A stretch of DNA of 64,000 nucleotides from Actinosynnema sp040640215 (GCF_040640215.1 NZ_JBFABG010000006.1:363202-427201), one strand, 5' to 3'; counted from the first letter of the stretch, positions 35,786-44,773 are shown. Numbers and translations are program-made. Notes: generated by a model not told the origin, from the letters alone.

Positions 35786-36823
35786 TCATCCGGGCGACTT
35801 GAGGCGGATCGTGGCGCTCGCCCGCCGCACCTCCACGCCCGTGCGGTGCGGCAGCACGTCTTCCAGGAACCCGTATCCGCGCAGGTCGGAGTCCGCGCGT
35901 CGGCTCACCGTGCGCCACCACGTCGCGATGTCCACCCACCCCGGAGCCGACAGCGACCCGCCGAAGTGCTGCACCGACAACGCCGCGCACAGGTTCGCGA
36001 ACCGCACCCGGTCCACCAACGGCCACCCGGCCAACGTGCCCAGCACGAACCCGGCACCGAAGACGTCGCCCGCGCCGGTCGAGTCCAGCGGTGCCACGTT
36101 CAAGCCCGGGACGTCGGCAACCTCACCCGTCGCCGAATCGACGGCCACCGCTCCCCGACCGCCACGGGTGACGACCACCACGGGCACGTGTTTGGCCAAC
36201 GCGATCGCAGCGCGCTCTGCCGTCTCACTGCGCGTGTACCGCATCGCCTCGACGTGGTTGGGCAGGAACACGTCGTACCCGTCCAGCCGCCGCAGCAACT
36301 CCGGGGCCCACACCCCCGTCCGGTCCCACCCGATGTCGGCGAACAACATCGCCCCCGCCGCCTTGGCCATCCGCACCCACTGCTCTTCCTCCGGCTGGAT
36401 GTGCACGAAGCACGCACGCGTCGTCGGAGGGGGCGACAGGATCTCGTCGGACGACACGGGCGGCCGGTGACCGTGGGTGACCATGGAACGGTCGCGGTCC
36501 ATCGCCATGGACACGGTGACCGGGGAGTGCCAGCCGTAGAACCGGCGGCAGTAGGAGAGGTCGACGCCCTCCTGCTCGGCCAGGACCTCCCAGCAGAAGT
36601 CGCCGTAGGCGTCCTCGCCGAACGCGGCGGACAGCGCGGTGCGCAGTTGCAGCCTGCTCAGCGCCACGGCCAGGTTCGCGATCCCGCCGGGGCACGACCC
36701 CAGGCCCTCGGCCCACACCTCGGTACCGGGCGCGGGCGGCCTGGGCAGGCCGGTGAAGATGATGTCCAGGAACACGGTGCCGGACAACAACACGTCGAAC
36801 GCGGGCTCGTCGGCGGTCGTCAT
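35786..36823 (-). CDS. PfkB-family carbohydrate kinase
   Basis: 345 residues. PfkB motifs are clear: GSCPGGIANLAVALSRLQLR near the N-terminus and the ATP/catalytic signature APLDSTGAGDVFGAGFVLGT, with the general base in DSTGAGD. Substrate is a sugar or nucleoside; no specific subgroup can be read. The N-terminal lid segment (SGTVFLDIIFTGLPRPPAPG) resembles ribokinase-like members. The stop is about 270 bases from the PBP gene, and its start lies 17 bases from the ShbA sigma factor stop in the same direction, so the two are probably co-transcribed. Confidence 0.88.
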   Translation of the reverse strand: MTTADEPAFDVLLSGTVFLDIIFTGLPRPPAPGTEVWAEGLGSCPGGIANLAVALSRLQLRTALSAAFGEDAYGDFCWEVLAEQEGVDLSYCRRFYGWHSPVTVSMAMDRDRSMVTHGHRPPVSSDEILSPPPTTRACFVHIQPEEEQWVRMAKAAGAMLFADIGWDRTGVWAPELLRRLDGYDVFLPNHVEAMRYTRSETAERAAIALAKHVPVVVVTRGGRGAVAVDSATGEVADVPGLNVAPLDSTGAGDVFGAGFVLGTLAGWPLVDRVRFANLCAALSVQHFGGSLSAPGWVDIATWWRTVSRRADSDLRGYGFLEDVLPHRTGVEVRRASATIRLKSPG

Positions 36824-36840
36824 CCTCCTACAATGCCAGG

Positions 36841-37533
36841 TCAGCCCTCTACAGCCGCGAACATCTCGCGCATCCGCGCGAGCGCGCGGTGCTGGGCGAC
36901 CCGGACCGCGCCCGGCGTGGAGCCCACGGCCGCGGCGGTCTCCTCGGCGGACAACCCCACCGCGACCCGCAGCACGAGGATCTCCCGCTGGCGCTCGGGC
37001 AACCGGCGCAGCAACTGGGTGACGGCCTCGATCATCTCCCCGTTCATGGCGCGCTGCTCCGGCCCGTCCTCCAGGGCGGGGGTGTCGGGCAGCTCCGGGA
37101 CGACCTCGGAACGGCTGCGCACGGCGCGGCGGCGCGCGTCGGCCACCTTGTGAGCGGCGATGCCGTACACGAACGCGAGGAACGAGCCGGGCTCGTAGCG
37201 GTACTTGGTCAGCGCGGCCACGACCGCGAGGCAGACCTCCTGCGCGATGTCCTCGGCCGACACCAGCGTGCGCTCCCGCGAGCCCACCCGGGCGCGGCAG
37301 TAGCGCAGCACCAGCGGTTGGATGCGGGCGAGCAACTGCCCGGCCGCCCGGGGGTCACCCGCCAGCGCGGCGTCGACCAGGTCCGACATCTCGGCCTCGG
37401 CGAGCCACCGGGTGGTCACCCTGGTCGGCACGCCGCCCGCGACCAGTCGGACCTCGGGACGACCGGGTGCGTCCGCGTCGCGGACCGCCCCGACCTCGAT
37501 CCCGGCGTCGGCCCGCACGGATGCGTGCACCAT
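36841..37533 (-). CDS. shbA: ShbA-type sigma factor
   Basis: 230 residues, ATG at 37533 with gaggagg about 7 bases upstream; a later ATG (37389, MSDLVDAALAG) would match the shorter family members. Sigma region 2 reads VRYCRARVGSRERTLVSAED, IAQEVCLAVVAALTKYRYEP, FLAFVYGIAAHKVADARRRA, characteristic of the ShbA group. Region 4 is RLPERQREILVLRVAVGLSA, ETAAAVGSTPGAVRVAQHRA. In streptomycetes ShbA drives transcription of the housekeeping sigma gene hrdB. No anti-sigma gene is adjacent. A ~48-residue N-terminal extension is unusual. Confidence 0.82.
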   Translation of the reverse strand: MVHASVRADAGIEVGAVRDADAPGRPEVRLVAGGVPTRVTTRWLAEAEMSDLVDAALAGDPRAAGQLLARIQPLVLRYCRARVGSRERTLVSAEDIAQEVCLAVVAALTKYRYEPGSFLAFVYGIAAHKVADARRRAVRSRSEVVPELPDTPALEDGPEQRAMNGEMIEAVTQLLRRLPERQREILVLRVAVGLSAEETAAAVGSTPGAVRVAQHRALARMREMFAAVEG

Positions 37534-37711
37534 CCGGCGACCTCCTCACGCTCGTCAACCTTTCCGGCACATCCCGGCTCATTGATGAGGAGGGAGCACG
37601 GGGGCCCCTGATACGGGATTCGTGAAAGCTGACCACGTTCGAGGTCCACGTGGTGGGAACAGCACCCGACCGAGGAAGAGGATGAGCCGATCGGCGCAAT
37701 CGCGGCAGTGG

Positions 37712-38938
37712 TTACTTCACCATGCCGAACTGTCGCACCCCCAGGTAGCCCACCCGGAACCCCGCTTCGGAGTAGGCCAGGTAGAACTCCCACATTCTGC
37801 GGAACGTCTCGTCGAACCCGAGGGCGGCCACGTCCTCCCACCGGTCGTGGAACCGCTCGCGCCACCGGCGCAGGGTCTCGGCGTAGTCGAGCCCGAACTC
37901 GCGGGTGGCCTCGATCCGCATCCGGGTGTGGTCGCGGACGGTGTCCTCCACCGCCCGCACGGACGGGATGAGACCGCCGGGAAAGATGTACTTGTGGATC
38001 CACGTGTAGCTGGCGGCGGACGCCAGCATCCGGTCGTGGGGCATGGTGATGGACTGGAGCCCGAACCGGCCGCCGGGCACCAGTGACCGGTCGACCATGG
38101 CGAAGTAGGCGGGCCAGTACTCGCTGCCGACGGCCTCGATCATCTCCACGCTGACCACGGCGTCGTAGGTGCCGCGCTCCTCGCGGTAGTCGCGCAGGTG
38201 GACGTCGACGGAGTGGGCCACGCCCGCGGCGGACACCCGCTGCTCGGCCAGCGCCTTCTGCTCGGCGGACAGCGTCAGCGAGGTCACGGTCGCGCCCCGC
38301 CGCGCCGCCCGGATGGCCAGCGCGCCCCAGCCGGTGCCGATCTCCAGCACCCGGGACCCGGAGCGCACGCCCGCGTAGTCCAGCACGCCGTCGATCTTGC
38401 GCAGTTGCGCGGCGGGCAGCGAGTCGGTCCCGTCGAACCACGCCGACGAGTAGGTCATCGTCTCGTCCAGGAACACCGCGAACAGGTCGTTGGACAGGTC
38501 GTAGTGGCGGTGGACGTTCTGCCGCGACCCGACCACGTCGTTGCGCTCGGTCGCGGGGTGCCGGCGCTCCACCCAGCGCCGCAGCAGTTGGAGCTGGGGC
38601 GGGATGAGCGTGGTCAGCCGCGCGGCGAACGAGGTGAGCAGGTCGGCCGGCCGGGTGCAGGTCCAGTCCCCGACCATGTACGCCTCACCGAACCCGATCT
38701 TGGCGTCCACGCCGAGCCGGTGGAAGAACGCGGCGGGGCGGTGGACACGCATGACGGGCGCGTCCGGCCCGCCCGACCCGAACCGCTCGCCGCCGGGCAG
38801 CACGACGGTGATCGGCAGCGTGCGCACGGCCCGGCGGAACAGCGCCTCGGCGATCCCGGCCCGCCACGGCGAACGCGGCGGGTGGTGCAGTCCCGGCCAG
38901 ATCCCCTGGTTGGGGCGGGGCAGTTCGATCGTGCTCAT
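37712..38938 (-). CDS. Cyclopropane-fatty-acyl-phospholipid synthase-family methyltransferase
   Basis: 408 residues. SAM motif I is SRVLEIGTGWGALAIRAARR. CFA-family motifs are present: HYDLSNDLFAVFLDETMTYS, VSVEMIEAVGSEYWPAYFAM, and late WEFYLAYSEAGFRVGYLGVR. These enzymes transfer a methylene or methyl group to unsaturated acyl chains of membrane lipids. It is the last gene of a four-gene operon: its ATG overlaps the DUF1365 stop (ATGA, 38935-38938). The pairing with DUF1365 and an FAD oxidoreductase suggests a modified (methylated or furan-type) fatty acid rather than plain cyclopropanation. Confidence 0.88.
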   Translation of the reverse strand: MSTIELPRPNQGIWPGLHHPPRSPWRAGIAEALFRRAVRTLPITVVLPGGERFGSGGPDAPVMRVHRPAAFFHRLGVDAKIGFGEAYMVGDWTCTRPADLLTSFAARLTTLIPPQLQLLRRWVERRHPATERNDVVGSRQNVHRHYDLSNDLFAVFLDETMTYSSAWFDGTDSLPAAQLRKIDGVLDYAGVRSGSRVLEIGTGWGALAIRAARRGATVTSLTLSAEQKALAEQRVSAAGVAHSVDVHLRDYREERGTYDAVVSVEMIEAVGSEYWPAYFAMVDRSLVPGGRFGLQSITMPHDRMLASAASYTWIHKYIFPGGLIPSVRAVEDTVRDHTRMRIEATREFGLDYAETLRRWRERFHDRWEDVAALGFDETFRRMWEFYLAYSEAGFRVGYLGVRQFGMVK

Positions 38939-39636
38939 CGGTCGCTACTCCTCGGGACCACAGGTACGCGCCGCGCCCACAGCGCGATGCCGTGACGGCG
39001 GATCAACCCGGACACCCGGTGCGTCATCAACGGCCGGCGGATCAGCAGCCGCACCAGCTCACGCGGTGTGGCGGGGAGCCGTCGTCCCGTCATGGTGGCG
39101 GTGAACGGCGTGGCCCCGCCCTGGCGCAGGGCGATGGTCACGGACAGCCGTTCGGCCGGTTCGGGCACGCGCATCACGTAGTGCCCCGACAGCTCCAGGA
39201 ACGGCGACACGTAGAAGTCCTTGTCCACCCGCGCCCGCCCGGCGGCGTCCGGGTGCAGCAAGTAGGCGTGCCGTTGCCCATGGGTGTTGTGTACCTCGGC
39301 GATCACGCACTCAAGCTCTCCGGACGCGTTGTGGCACCAAAAGAGCGACAGGGGGTTGAACACATGACCGAGCAGGCGGGCGTTGGCGAGCATGGTGACC
39401 CGCCCGCCGCCGAGGTCGATGCCGCGTTCGGCGAGCCACGCGTCCACGTTCTGCCGGATCGTGCGGCGCGGTGACCCGAGGTGGTCGCGCGCTTCGAACC
39501 GGGCGAACGGGCGCAACAGTCGCGGCAGCCTCGGCAGCGCGTCGAGGTCGACCAGCCACAGGTAGGCCCGGTGGCTGAACGACCGGTCGAGCCGTGCGCG
39601 TCGGACGTGCCCGATCTCGACCTCGTACAGGTTCAC
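38935..39636 (-). CDS. DUF1365 family protein
   Basis: 233 residues; the GTG at 39636 overlaps the FAD-gene stop (GTGA). Family features are NLYEVEIGHVRRARLDRSFS, HRAYLWLVDLDALPRLPRLL, LLGHVFNPLSLFWCHNASGE, EVHNTHGQRHAYLL and KDFYVSPFLELSGHYVMRVP. The biochemical activity of DUF1365 is not established. It almost always travels with an FAD oxidoreductase and a CFA-type methyltransferase, as here, and is thought to help modify unsaturated fatty acids. No signal peptide or membrane span is visible. Confidence 0.88.
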   Translation of the reverse strand: MNLYEVEIGHVRRARLDRSFSHRAYLWLVDLDALPRLPRLLRPFARFEARDHLGSPRRTIRQNVDAWLAERGIDLGGGRVTMLANARLLGHVFNPLSLFWCHNASGELECVIAEVHNTHGQRHAYLLHPDAAGRARVDKDFYVSPFLELSGHYVMRVPEPAERLSVTIALRQGGATPFTATMTGRRLPATPRELVRLLIRRPLMTHRVSGLIRRHGIALWARRVPVVPRSSDR

Positions 39637-40907
39637 CAGGCCGCTCCCAGGACGGTCGCCGCGCGCACCCCCGAGGCGCACCCGTCCTCGTGGAACCCCC
39701 ATCCGTGGTAAGCGCCCGCGTACGCCGTGCGATCGGTGTTGAGCGCGGGCAGCCGCCGTTGCGCGGCAAGGGATTCCGGCGTGTAGACGGGGTGCTCGTA
39801 CACCATGCGGGCGATCACCGAACCCTGGTCGACGAGATCGGTCGCGTTCAGCGTCACCACGTGGTCACGAGGCTCGGCGAGGCGCATCAGCCGGTTCATG
39901 TCGTAGCTGACCAGGACGGGGCCCCCGCGTTCGTGGCACGCGGGCTTGAGCACGTTCCACGCCGCACGCGCACCGGAGCTCTCCGGCAGCACGCGGGCGT
40001 CGTGGTGCAACCAGGTCTCGTTGCGGGAGTAGCGGAACGCCCCGAGCACCTCGCGTTCCGCGTCGGTCGGGTCGGCGAGCAGGCGCAGCGCCTGGTCGGG
40101 ATGCGTGGCGATGACGACCTTGTCCGCGAGGTGCCGCTGGTCGGCGTCGTCCCGCAGTTCCACGCCGGCAGAGGTGCGGCGGACGCTGCGGATGGGCGTG
40201 GACACCTCCACGGCCGTAAGACCCTTCACCGCGCGCTCGACGTAGGCACGCGACCCGCCGACCACGGTCTTCCAGCGCGGTGTACCGCCCACGGACAGCA
40301 TGCCGTGGTTGGACAGGAACTCGAACAGGTACCGCGCGGGGTAGCGCAGGCTGAGGTCAGGCCCGGCCGACCACACGGCCGACACCAGCGGCAGGACGAA
40401 GTGGTCCACGAAGTACCGCGAATACCCGCCGATCACCAGGAACGCGCCTAACGTCGTGTCGTGGTCGTCGGGCACCGCCAGCAGGCGCTTCGCGTGCCGG
40501 TGGAACCGGGCGACCTCGGCGAGCATCCGCAGGTAGGCGGGCCGTGCCAGGTTGCGCGGCTGGGCGAACAGCCCGGCCAGCTTGCGCGCACCCGCGTACT
40601 CCAGCCCGCAGCCCCGGCACCGGACGCTCATCGACATCTCGGAGTCCTGAGTGGACACGCCCAGTTCGCGGAACAGCCGCACCAGGTTGGGGTAGGTCCG
40701 TTCGTTGTGGACGATGAAGCCGCTGTCCACGGCGGTCGTGCCGCCGTCGGCGGTGGCCAGCTCGTGGGTGTGGGCGTGGCCGCCGAGCCGATCGTCCTGT
40801 TCAAACAGCACCACGTCGTGCCGACGCTGGAGCAGGTACGCGGCGGTGAGTCCGGACACGCCGCTGCCGATCACCGCTACCCGTTGGCGTTCACCGGATA
40901 CCACCAC
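39633..40907 (-). CDS. FAD-dependent oxidoreductase (amine-oxidase/desaturase-like)
   Basis: 424 residues; the GTG at 40907 (gggagga 5 bases upstream) overlaps the preceding hydrolase gene by 17 bases. The dinucleotide-binding motif VAVIGSGVSGLTAAYLLQRR and FEQDDRLGGHAHTH define a Rossmann FAD domain. SGFIVHNERTYPNLVRLF and the late GAYHGWGFHEDGCASGVRAA are typical of the subgroup linked to DUF1365 and CFA synthase. A CxxC-like pair (VRCRGCGLEYAG) is present. It probably oxidises or desaturates an acyl chain during lipid modification; the exact reaction is inference. Confidence 0.88.
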   Translation of the reverse strand: MVVSGERQRVAVIGSGVSGLTAAYLLQRRHDVVLFEQDDRLGGHAHTHELATADGGTTAVDSGFIVHNERTYPNLVRLFRELGVSTQDSEMSMSVRCRGCGLEYAGARKLAGLFAQPRNLARPAYLRMLAEVARFHRHAKRLLAVPDDHDTTLGAFLVIGGYSRYFVDHFVLPLVSAVWSAGPDLSLRYPARYLFEFLSNHGMLSVGGTPRWKTVVGGSRAYVERAVKGLTAVEVSTPIRSVRRTSAGVELRDDADQRHLADKVVIATHPDQALRLLADPTDAEREVLGAFRYSRNETWLHHDARVLPESSGARAAWNVLKPACHERGGPVLVSYDMNRLMRLAEPRDHVVTLNATDLVDQGSVIARMVYEHPVYTPESLAAQRRLPALNTDRTAYAGAYHGWGFHEDGCASGVRAATVLGAAW

Positions 40908-41595
40908 GCGTTCCTCCCAATGGGACGTCCAGGCCCCTCGGTGTGGGCTCACGCATGGCGTTCGACAGATAGGGGGCCAGCGGTTCGACCTTGAGCACGC
41001 CGAGCACGAAATCGGTGACCAGGCGGGTCCAGCAGCGGAAGCGGAACAGCATCGCGTGGCCTTCGCGGAGCACGGTGAAGCGCGCGACGCGGTCGGTGAC
41101 CTGACGGGCGCGCAGCGCGTACTTGTAGGACGCGGCAGGGTCGGTGGTGCGGTCGCGGTCGCCGTGCGCGATCAGCAGCGCACGGCCGGCGAGCCCCTGG
41201 TACGGATCACCGGCCTCGATCCACGGCGCGAGTGCGCACACCCCGACCACCTGGGAGTCGTCGGCGACGTGCAGCGCGGTCCGGCCGCCCATGGAGTGCC
41301 CGACGAGCACGACGGGCACCCCGGGGTGCTCGCGCCGGATTCGCTCCAACGCCCACCGCGCGTCCTGCACGGGGTGCTTGTAGGGCGCGTTCCAGCCGTT
41401 GTGGGTGTGCCGCAGCAGCCACACGGCGACACCGTCGCCGCGCCGGTGGATGGCCCGCGCGAACGGCACCATCCGCAGGTACGGCAGCTTGTGGCGGCTC
41501 ACCGGGCGGTGGCCCTGTGCGCTGCCGCCGTGCAGCACCAGGACCACCGCGCGGACCGGTCCGCGGGGTGCGAGGACGTCGATGGCGGGTTCCAC
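40891..41595 (-). CDS. Alpha/beta hydrolase, first gene of the lipid operon
   Basis: 234 residues from GTG 41595, chosen because it leaves a normal N-terminus; the frame is open to 41649. The oxyanion segment is VLVLHGGSAQGHRPVSRHKL, the nucleophile elbow VVLVGHSMGGRTALHVADDS (Ser in GHSMG), the Asp is in LLIAHGDRDRTTDP, and the His in FTVLREGHAMLFRFRCW. Substrate unknown. Its 3' end overlaps the FAD gene start, so it heads the hydrolase-FAD-DUF1365-CFA operon. It is divergent from an epoxide-hydrolase-like gene across only ~55 bases. Neither gene has a clear ribosome binding site. Confidence 0.82.
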   Translation of the reverse strand: MEPAIDVLAPRGPVRAVVLVLHGGSAQGHRPVSRHKLPYLRMVPFARAIHRRGDGVAVWLLRHTHNGWNAPYKHPVQDARWALERIRREHPGVPVVLVGHSMGGRTALHVADDSQVVGVCALAPWIEAGDPYQGLAGRALLIAHGDRDRTTDPAASYKYALRARQVTDRVARFTVLREGHAMLFRFRCWTRLVTDFVLGVLKVEPLAPYLSNAMREPTPRGLDVPLGGTRGGIR

Positions 41596-41650
41596 AGGAC
41601 AATGTTCGCGCGAGCAGGACGACCGGACCGACGATGGGACTCGGATCACA

Positions 41651-42478
41651 GTGACCGAACAGCTCGGGGTGGAAACGGCCGAAGGTGTGTTCGACGCGAT
41701 CGCGGCCGGCCCGGAGGACGGCCGTCCGGTGCTGTTCCTGCACGGCTTCCCGGAGGCGGCGACCGCCTGGGAGCACCAGGTGGCGGTGCTGGGGCGGGCC
41801 GGGTACCGGGCGGTGGCGTTCGACCAGCGCGGCTACTCCCCCGGCGTGCGGCCGGAGCGGGCGCTGGAGTACGGGCTGGAGTCGCTGGTCGGCGACGTGC
41901 TGGCGGTCGCGGACTCGCTCGGCTGGTCGCGGTTCGACCTGGTCGGGCACGACTGGGGCGCGACGGTGGCGTGGTGGACCGCCTACGAGCACGCGGACCG
42001 GTTGCGGACGTTGACCGCGGTGTCCACGCCGCACCCGCGTGCGCTGGCCGACGCGGTGCAGACCGACGAGGACCAGCACATGCGCTCGGCGTACCTGACC
42101 GAGTGGCGGCAGAGTTCCACCGAGCGGCGGATGCTGGCCGACGACGGCGCGGCGCTGCGGCGGATGTTCGAGTGGCAGGTCACGCCGTCGCGGATCGACG
42201 ACTACCTCCGGCGGCTGGCCGAGCCGGGCGCGCTGACCGCCGCGCTGAACTGGTACCGCGCGGGCCGGCCGGGTGGGCGGATCGAGCACGTCTCGGTGCC
42301 GACGATGTACGTCTGGAGCACCGAAGACGTGGCGTTCGGGTCCACGGCGGCGTTCGACACGGCCAAGTGGGTGAGCGGGCCTTACCGCTTCGAGATGCTG
42401 GAGGACGTCTCGCACTGGGTGCCGGAGCAGGTGCCGGAGATCCTCACCGCGTTGCTCCTGGAGCACTTCCGATCGTGA
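41651..42478 (+). CDS. Epoxide-hydrolase-like alpha/beta hydrolase
   Basis: 275 residues beginning at GTG 41651. The oxyanion motif is VLFLHGFPEAATAWEHQVAV. The nucleophile is Asp in LVGHDWGATVAWWTAYEHAD (GHDWGA), the hallmark of epoxide hydrolases and haloalkane dehalogenases. The cap region has RIDDYLRRLAEPGALTAALN with a Tyr, YVWSTEDVAFG supplies the acid, and the catalytic His is in LEDVSHWVPEQVPEIL. Substrate unknown. Divergent from the lipid operon and possibly sharing its promoter region. Confidence 0.88.
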   Translation: MTEQLGVETAEGVFDAIAAGPEDGRPVLFLHGFPEAATAWEHQVAVLGRAGYRAVAFDQRGYSPGVRPERALEYGLESLVGDVLAVADSLGWSRFDLVGHDWGATVAWWTAYEHADRLRTLTAVSTPHPRALADAVQTDEDQHMRSAYLTEWRQSSTERRMLADDGAALRRMFEWQVTPSRIDDYLRRLAEPGALTAALNWYRAGRPGGRIEHVSVPTMYVWSTEDVAFGSTAAFDTAKWVSGPYRFEMLEDVSHWVPEQVPEILTALLLEHFRS

Positions 42479-42529
42479 TTTTCTCATGATGGTTGAACCG
42501 TTCCCTCGGCGTGGCACGTGTTTGTCCGT

Positions 42530-42715
42530 ATGACGGAGTTGACCTACTCGGAGCGCAGGGTCGCGACGCTCGCCGCGTGTGGCCACAGCAACCGGACTAT
42601 CGCGATGCGGCTGCACATCACCGTGAGCACCGTGGAGCAGCACCTGACCAGGGTGTACCGCAAGCTGGCGGTGTCCAGCCGGAGCGAGCTGAAGGGACAC
42701 CAGGCTTTAGTGTGA
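42530..42715 (+). CDS. Small stand-alone LuxR-type HTH protein
   Basis: 61 residues from ATG 42530 (a GTG at 42518 would add four). Essentially only a LuxR/GerE HTH: LTYSERRVATLAACGHSNRT, IAMRLHITVSTVEQHLTRVY, RKLAVSSRSELKG. No sensory or receiver domain. It lies 4 bases before the nucleotidyltransferase gene, so it is probably co-transcribed. It may be a truncated C-terminal remnant of a larger regulator or a true minimal DNA-binding protein; no upstream coding sequence in the same frame argues for a remnant. Confidence 0.65.
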   Translation: MTELTYSERRVATLAACGHSNRTIAMRLHITVSTVEQHLTRVYRKLAVSSRSELKGHQALV

Positions 42716-42719
42716 CCTG

Positions 42720-43280
42720 ATGCGGGTCGCCGGTGTGCTGCTCGCCGCGGGTGCCGGGCGCAGGTTCGGCGGTCCCAAGGCGCTGGTGTCGCGCGGTGGC
42801 GCGCTGTGGGTCGAGTCGGCTCTGTCCGTGCTGCGGGAGGGCGGCTGCGCGCCGGTGGTCGTGGTGCTGGGCGCAGCCGCCGCCGAGGTGTGCGCGCGGG
42901 CGGACCTCGACGGCTCCGTGGTCGTGGAGAACACCGCGTGGACGACGGGCATGGGCTCGTCGCTCCGGGCGGGTCTGGCGGCGCTGAACGCTTCGGCGGA
43001 CGCCGTCGTCGTGCTGCCCGTGGACACGCCGGGCATGACGGCCGAGGTGGTCCGGCGGTTCGTGGACCTGGCTTCGCCCACGGCGTTGCTGCGGGCGTCT
43101 TACCGCGGTGCGCCGGGCCACCCGGTGCTGTTGGGCCGGGAGCACTGGGCGGCCGTTTCGGTTTCGGCGACCGGTGACGCCGGCGCACGGGACTACCTGC
43201 GCGCCCACGGTGCGGTGTCGGTGCCGTGCGAGGACCTGGCGGACGGCGCGGACGTGGACCGACCGGAGGATCTTCGCTGA
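42720..43280 (+). CDS. MobA-like nucleotidyltransferase
   Basis: 186 residues. The NTP-binding signature VAGVLLAAGAGRRFGGPKAL is that of MobA/MocA-like molybdenum-cofactor nucleotidyltransferases. VVVENTAWTTGMGSSLRAGL and VVLPVDTPGMTAEVVRRFVD (metal-binding Asp) follow, ending with DLADGADVDRPEDLR. Members attach CMP or GMP to molybdopterin or work in related cofactor pathways. No molybdoenzyme gene is visible nearby, so the actual substrate is uncertain. The start directly follows the small HTH gene. Confidence 0.82.
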   Translation: MRVAGVLLAAGAGRRFGGPKALVSRGGALWVESALSVLREGGCAPVVVVLGAAAAEVCARADLDGSVVVENTAWTTGMGSSLRAGLAALNASADAVVVLPVDTPGMTAEVVRRFVDLASPTALLRASYRGAPGHPVLLGREHWAAVSVSATGDAGARDYLRAHGAVSVPCEDLADGADVDRPEDLR

Positions 43281-43321
43281 CCCGCGCGTGCGCGTGGATC
43301 AGGTGTGCCAGAGTCGGTGGC

Positions 43322-43972
43322 ATGTCACGTCTCGGGGTGGGGCTTGTGCTGGTGGCGGCCATGACGGCGGCGGGGTGCGCGAAGCACGTCGACAGCGCGT
43401 CGGACGGCGGTGGCGTCCTGTCAGCGGTGCCCACGACGGCGGTGCACGCAACCGGGGCTCCTTCGACGGCGGCGACCTCCGTGCCGCCGAACGGGCCGTG
43501 CCAGGCCAGGTTCGACGTGGCGGAACCGGCGAAGGCCCCCGTAGCGCCGCCACCGACCGCGACGACGCGCGCGCTGCCCGGTGACATGCCGCCCAACCAC
43601 GTGGACAACCGGTCGTGGCGGGTGCGCAAGGCACTTCAGCCGGATGTGCACGCGGCGACCCTCGCGGTGGCGGAGAAGGTGCGGCCGGGGCTCGGCGCGC
43701 TGTGTGACGCGGGGAACTTCGCCCCGGAGGCGACACGCGCGGTGTTCACCCAGGCGGGTCAGCCGAACGTGTGGTTGACCGGCATGAACGCCTCCTACGG
43801 CGTCACGCCTCCGCCGGGCGTGGCGTTCGTGCTCACCCTGGAGACCCCGCAGGGCAGCGGGTGCGTGACCGGCAGCCTGCGGTCCGGCCCGGAGGGCGGC
43901 CCCGCCCAGGTCACGGTGTCCGTGACCGGCGTGACGGGCGAGGGCACGTGCTACGAGCCGCCCTCGCACTGA
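43322..43972 (+). CDS. Putative lipoprotein, function unknown
   Basis: 216 residues starting ATG 43322. A lipoprotein signal (GVGLVLVAAMTAAGC) has its lipobox Cys at residue ~19, followed by a Ser/Thr/Pro-rich linker to ~60. The remaining ~150 residues contain NRSWRVRKALQPDVHAATLA, TQAGQPNVWLTGMNASYGVT and paired cysteines (GPCQARFDV, SGCVTGS, EGTCYEPP) suggesting a disulfide-stabilised extracellular domain. I do not recognise the family. It is in the same direction as the nucleotidyltransferase but separated by 41 bases. Confidence 0.7.
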   Translation: MSRLGVGLVLVAAMTAAGCAKHVDSASDGGGVLSAVPTTAVHATGAPSTAATSVPPNGPCQARFDVAEPAKAPVAPPPTATTRALPGDMPPNHVDNRSWRVRKALQPDVHAATLAVAEKVRPGLGALCDAGNFAPEATRAVFTQAGQPNVWLTGMNASYGVTPPPGVAFVLTLETPQGSGCVTGSLRSGPEGGPAQVTVSVTGVTGEGTCYEPPSH

Positions 43973-44008
43973 GTCCGCCCCGGGGAAGGTGCGCGGGGTG
44001 CCCAGGCG

Positions 44009-44773
44009 TCAGACGAGACGTACCTCCACGCCGGCCTCGCGCAGCCGTGCCACCTCGTCCGCCGGCGCGTCCTCGTCGGTGACCAGCACGTCGACGTCCC
44101 GCGCCGGGCACACGCGGCCGAAGGCGGTGCGGCCGAACTTGGAGCTGTCCACGGCGACGACGACCCGCGCGGAGGCGTCGACGGCGGCCCGTTTCACCGC
44201 GACCTCGGCCAGGTCGTGGGCGAAGACGCCGTTGCCCGCGCTCAGGCCGCAGCACGCGAGGACCGCGGTGTCGAAGCGCATGATCTTGAACGCGTACTCG
44301 GTGAGCGGGCCGCCGAAGGCGAGTTCGCCGGGGCGGACGTCGCCGCCGGGCAGCACCAGCCGCACCTGCTCGGCGGCGCGCAGCACGTCGGCGGAGTGCA
44401 GCGACAGCGGCAGCACGGTCAGCCGGCGGTCGGCCAACCGGCGCGCGACCTCCAGCGTGGTGGTGCCGCCGTCGAGCACGACCGCCTCGCCGTCGTCGAG
44501 CAGTTCGGCGACGGCGAGGCCGATGCGGCGCTTGGCTTCCAGCCGTTGCCGGGAGCGGGCCGCGTACGGCGTCTCCTCGCCGGTCAGCACGCTCACCGCC
44601 GCGCCGCGCACCCGGCGCAGCAGGCCGTCGCGTTCGAGCACGTCGAGGTCGCGCCGCACGGTCATCTCGGACGCGCCCACGAGGTCGGCCAGCGTGCCGA
44701 CGCCGACCCGGCGGCCCTGGCGCAGGCTCTGGAGGATCAGCTCGTGCCGCCTCGCGACATCCATGCTGTTCAT
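44009..44773 (-). CDS. DeoR-family transcriptional regulator
   Basis: 254 residues from ATG 44773 (others at 44788 and 44764). N-terminal DeoR HTH: ARRHELILQSLRQGRRVGVG, TLADLVGASEMTVRRDLDVL, ERDGLLRRVRGAAV. The C-terminal sugar-phosphate isomerase-like domain reads VVLDGGTTTLEVARRLADRR and VVVAVDSSKFGRTAFGRVCP. Such proteins sense phosphorylated sugars. It is divergent from an SIS-domain protein across ~108 bases and likely controls it. The intervening DNA contains a TTCGAA-centred sequence near 44789-44800 and an AT-rich motif (gtcaaacaact) as candidate operator. Confidence 0.88.
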   Translation of the reverse strand: MNSMDVARRHELILQSLRQGRRVGVGTLADLVGASEMTVRRDLDVLERDGLLRRVRGAAVSVLTGEETPYAARSRQRLEAKRRIGLAVAELLDDGEAVVLDGGTTTLEVARRLADRRLTVLPLSLHSADVLRAAEQVRLVLPGGDVRPGELAFGGPLTEYAFKIMRFDTAVLACCGLSAGNGVFAHDLAEVAVKRAAVDASARVVVAVDSSKFGRTAFGRVCPARDVDVLVTDEDAPADEVARLREAGVEVRLV

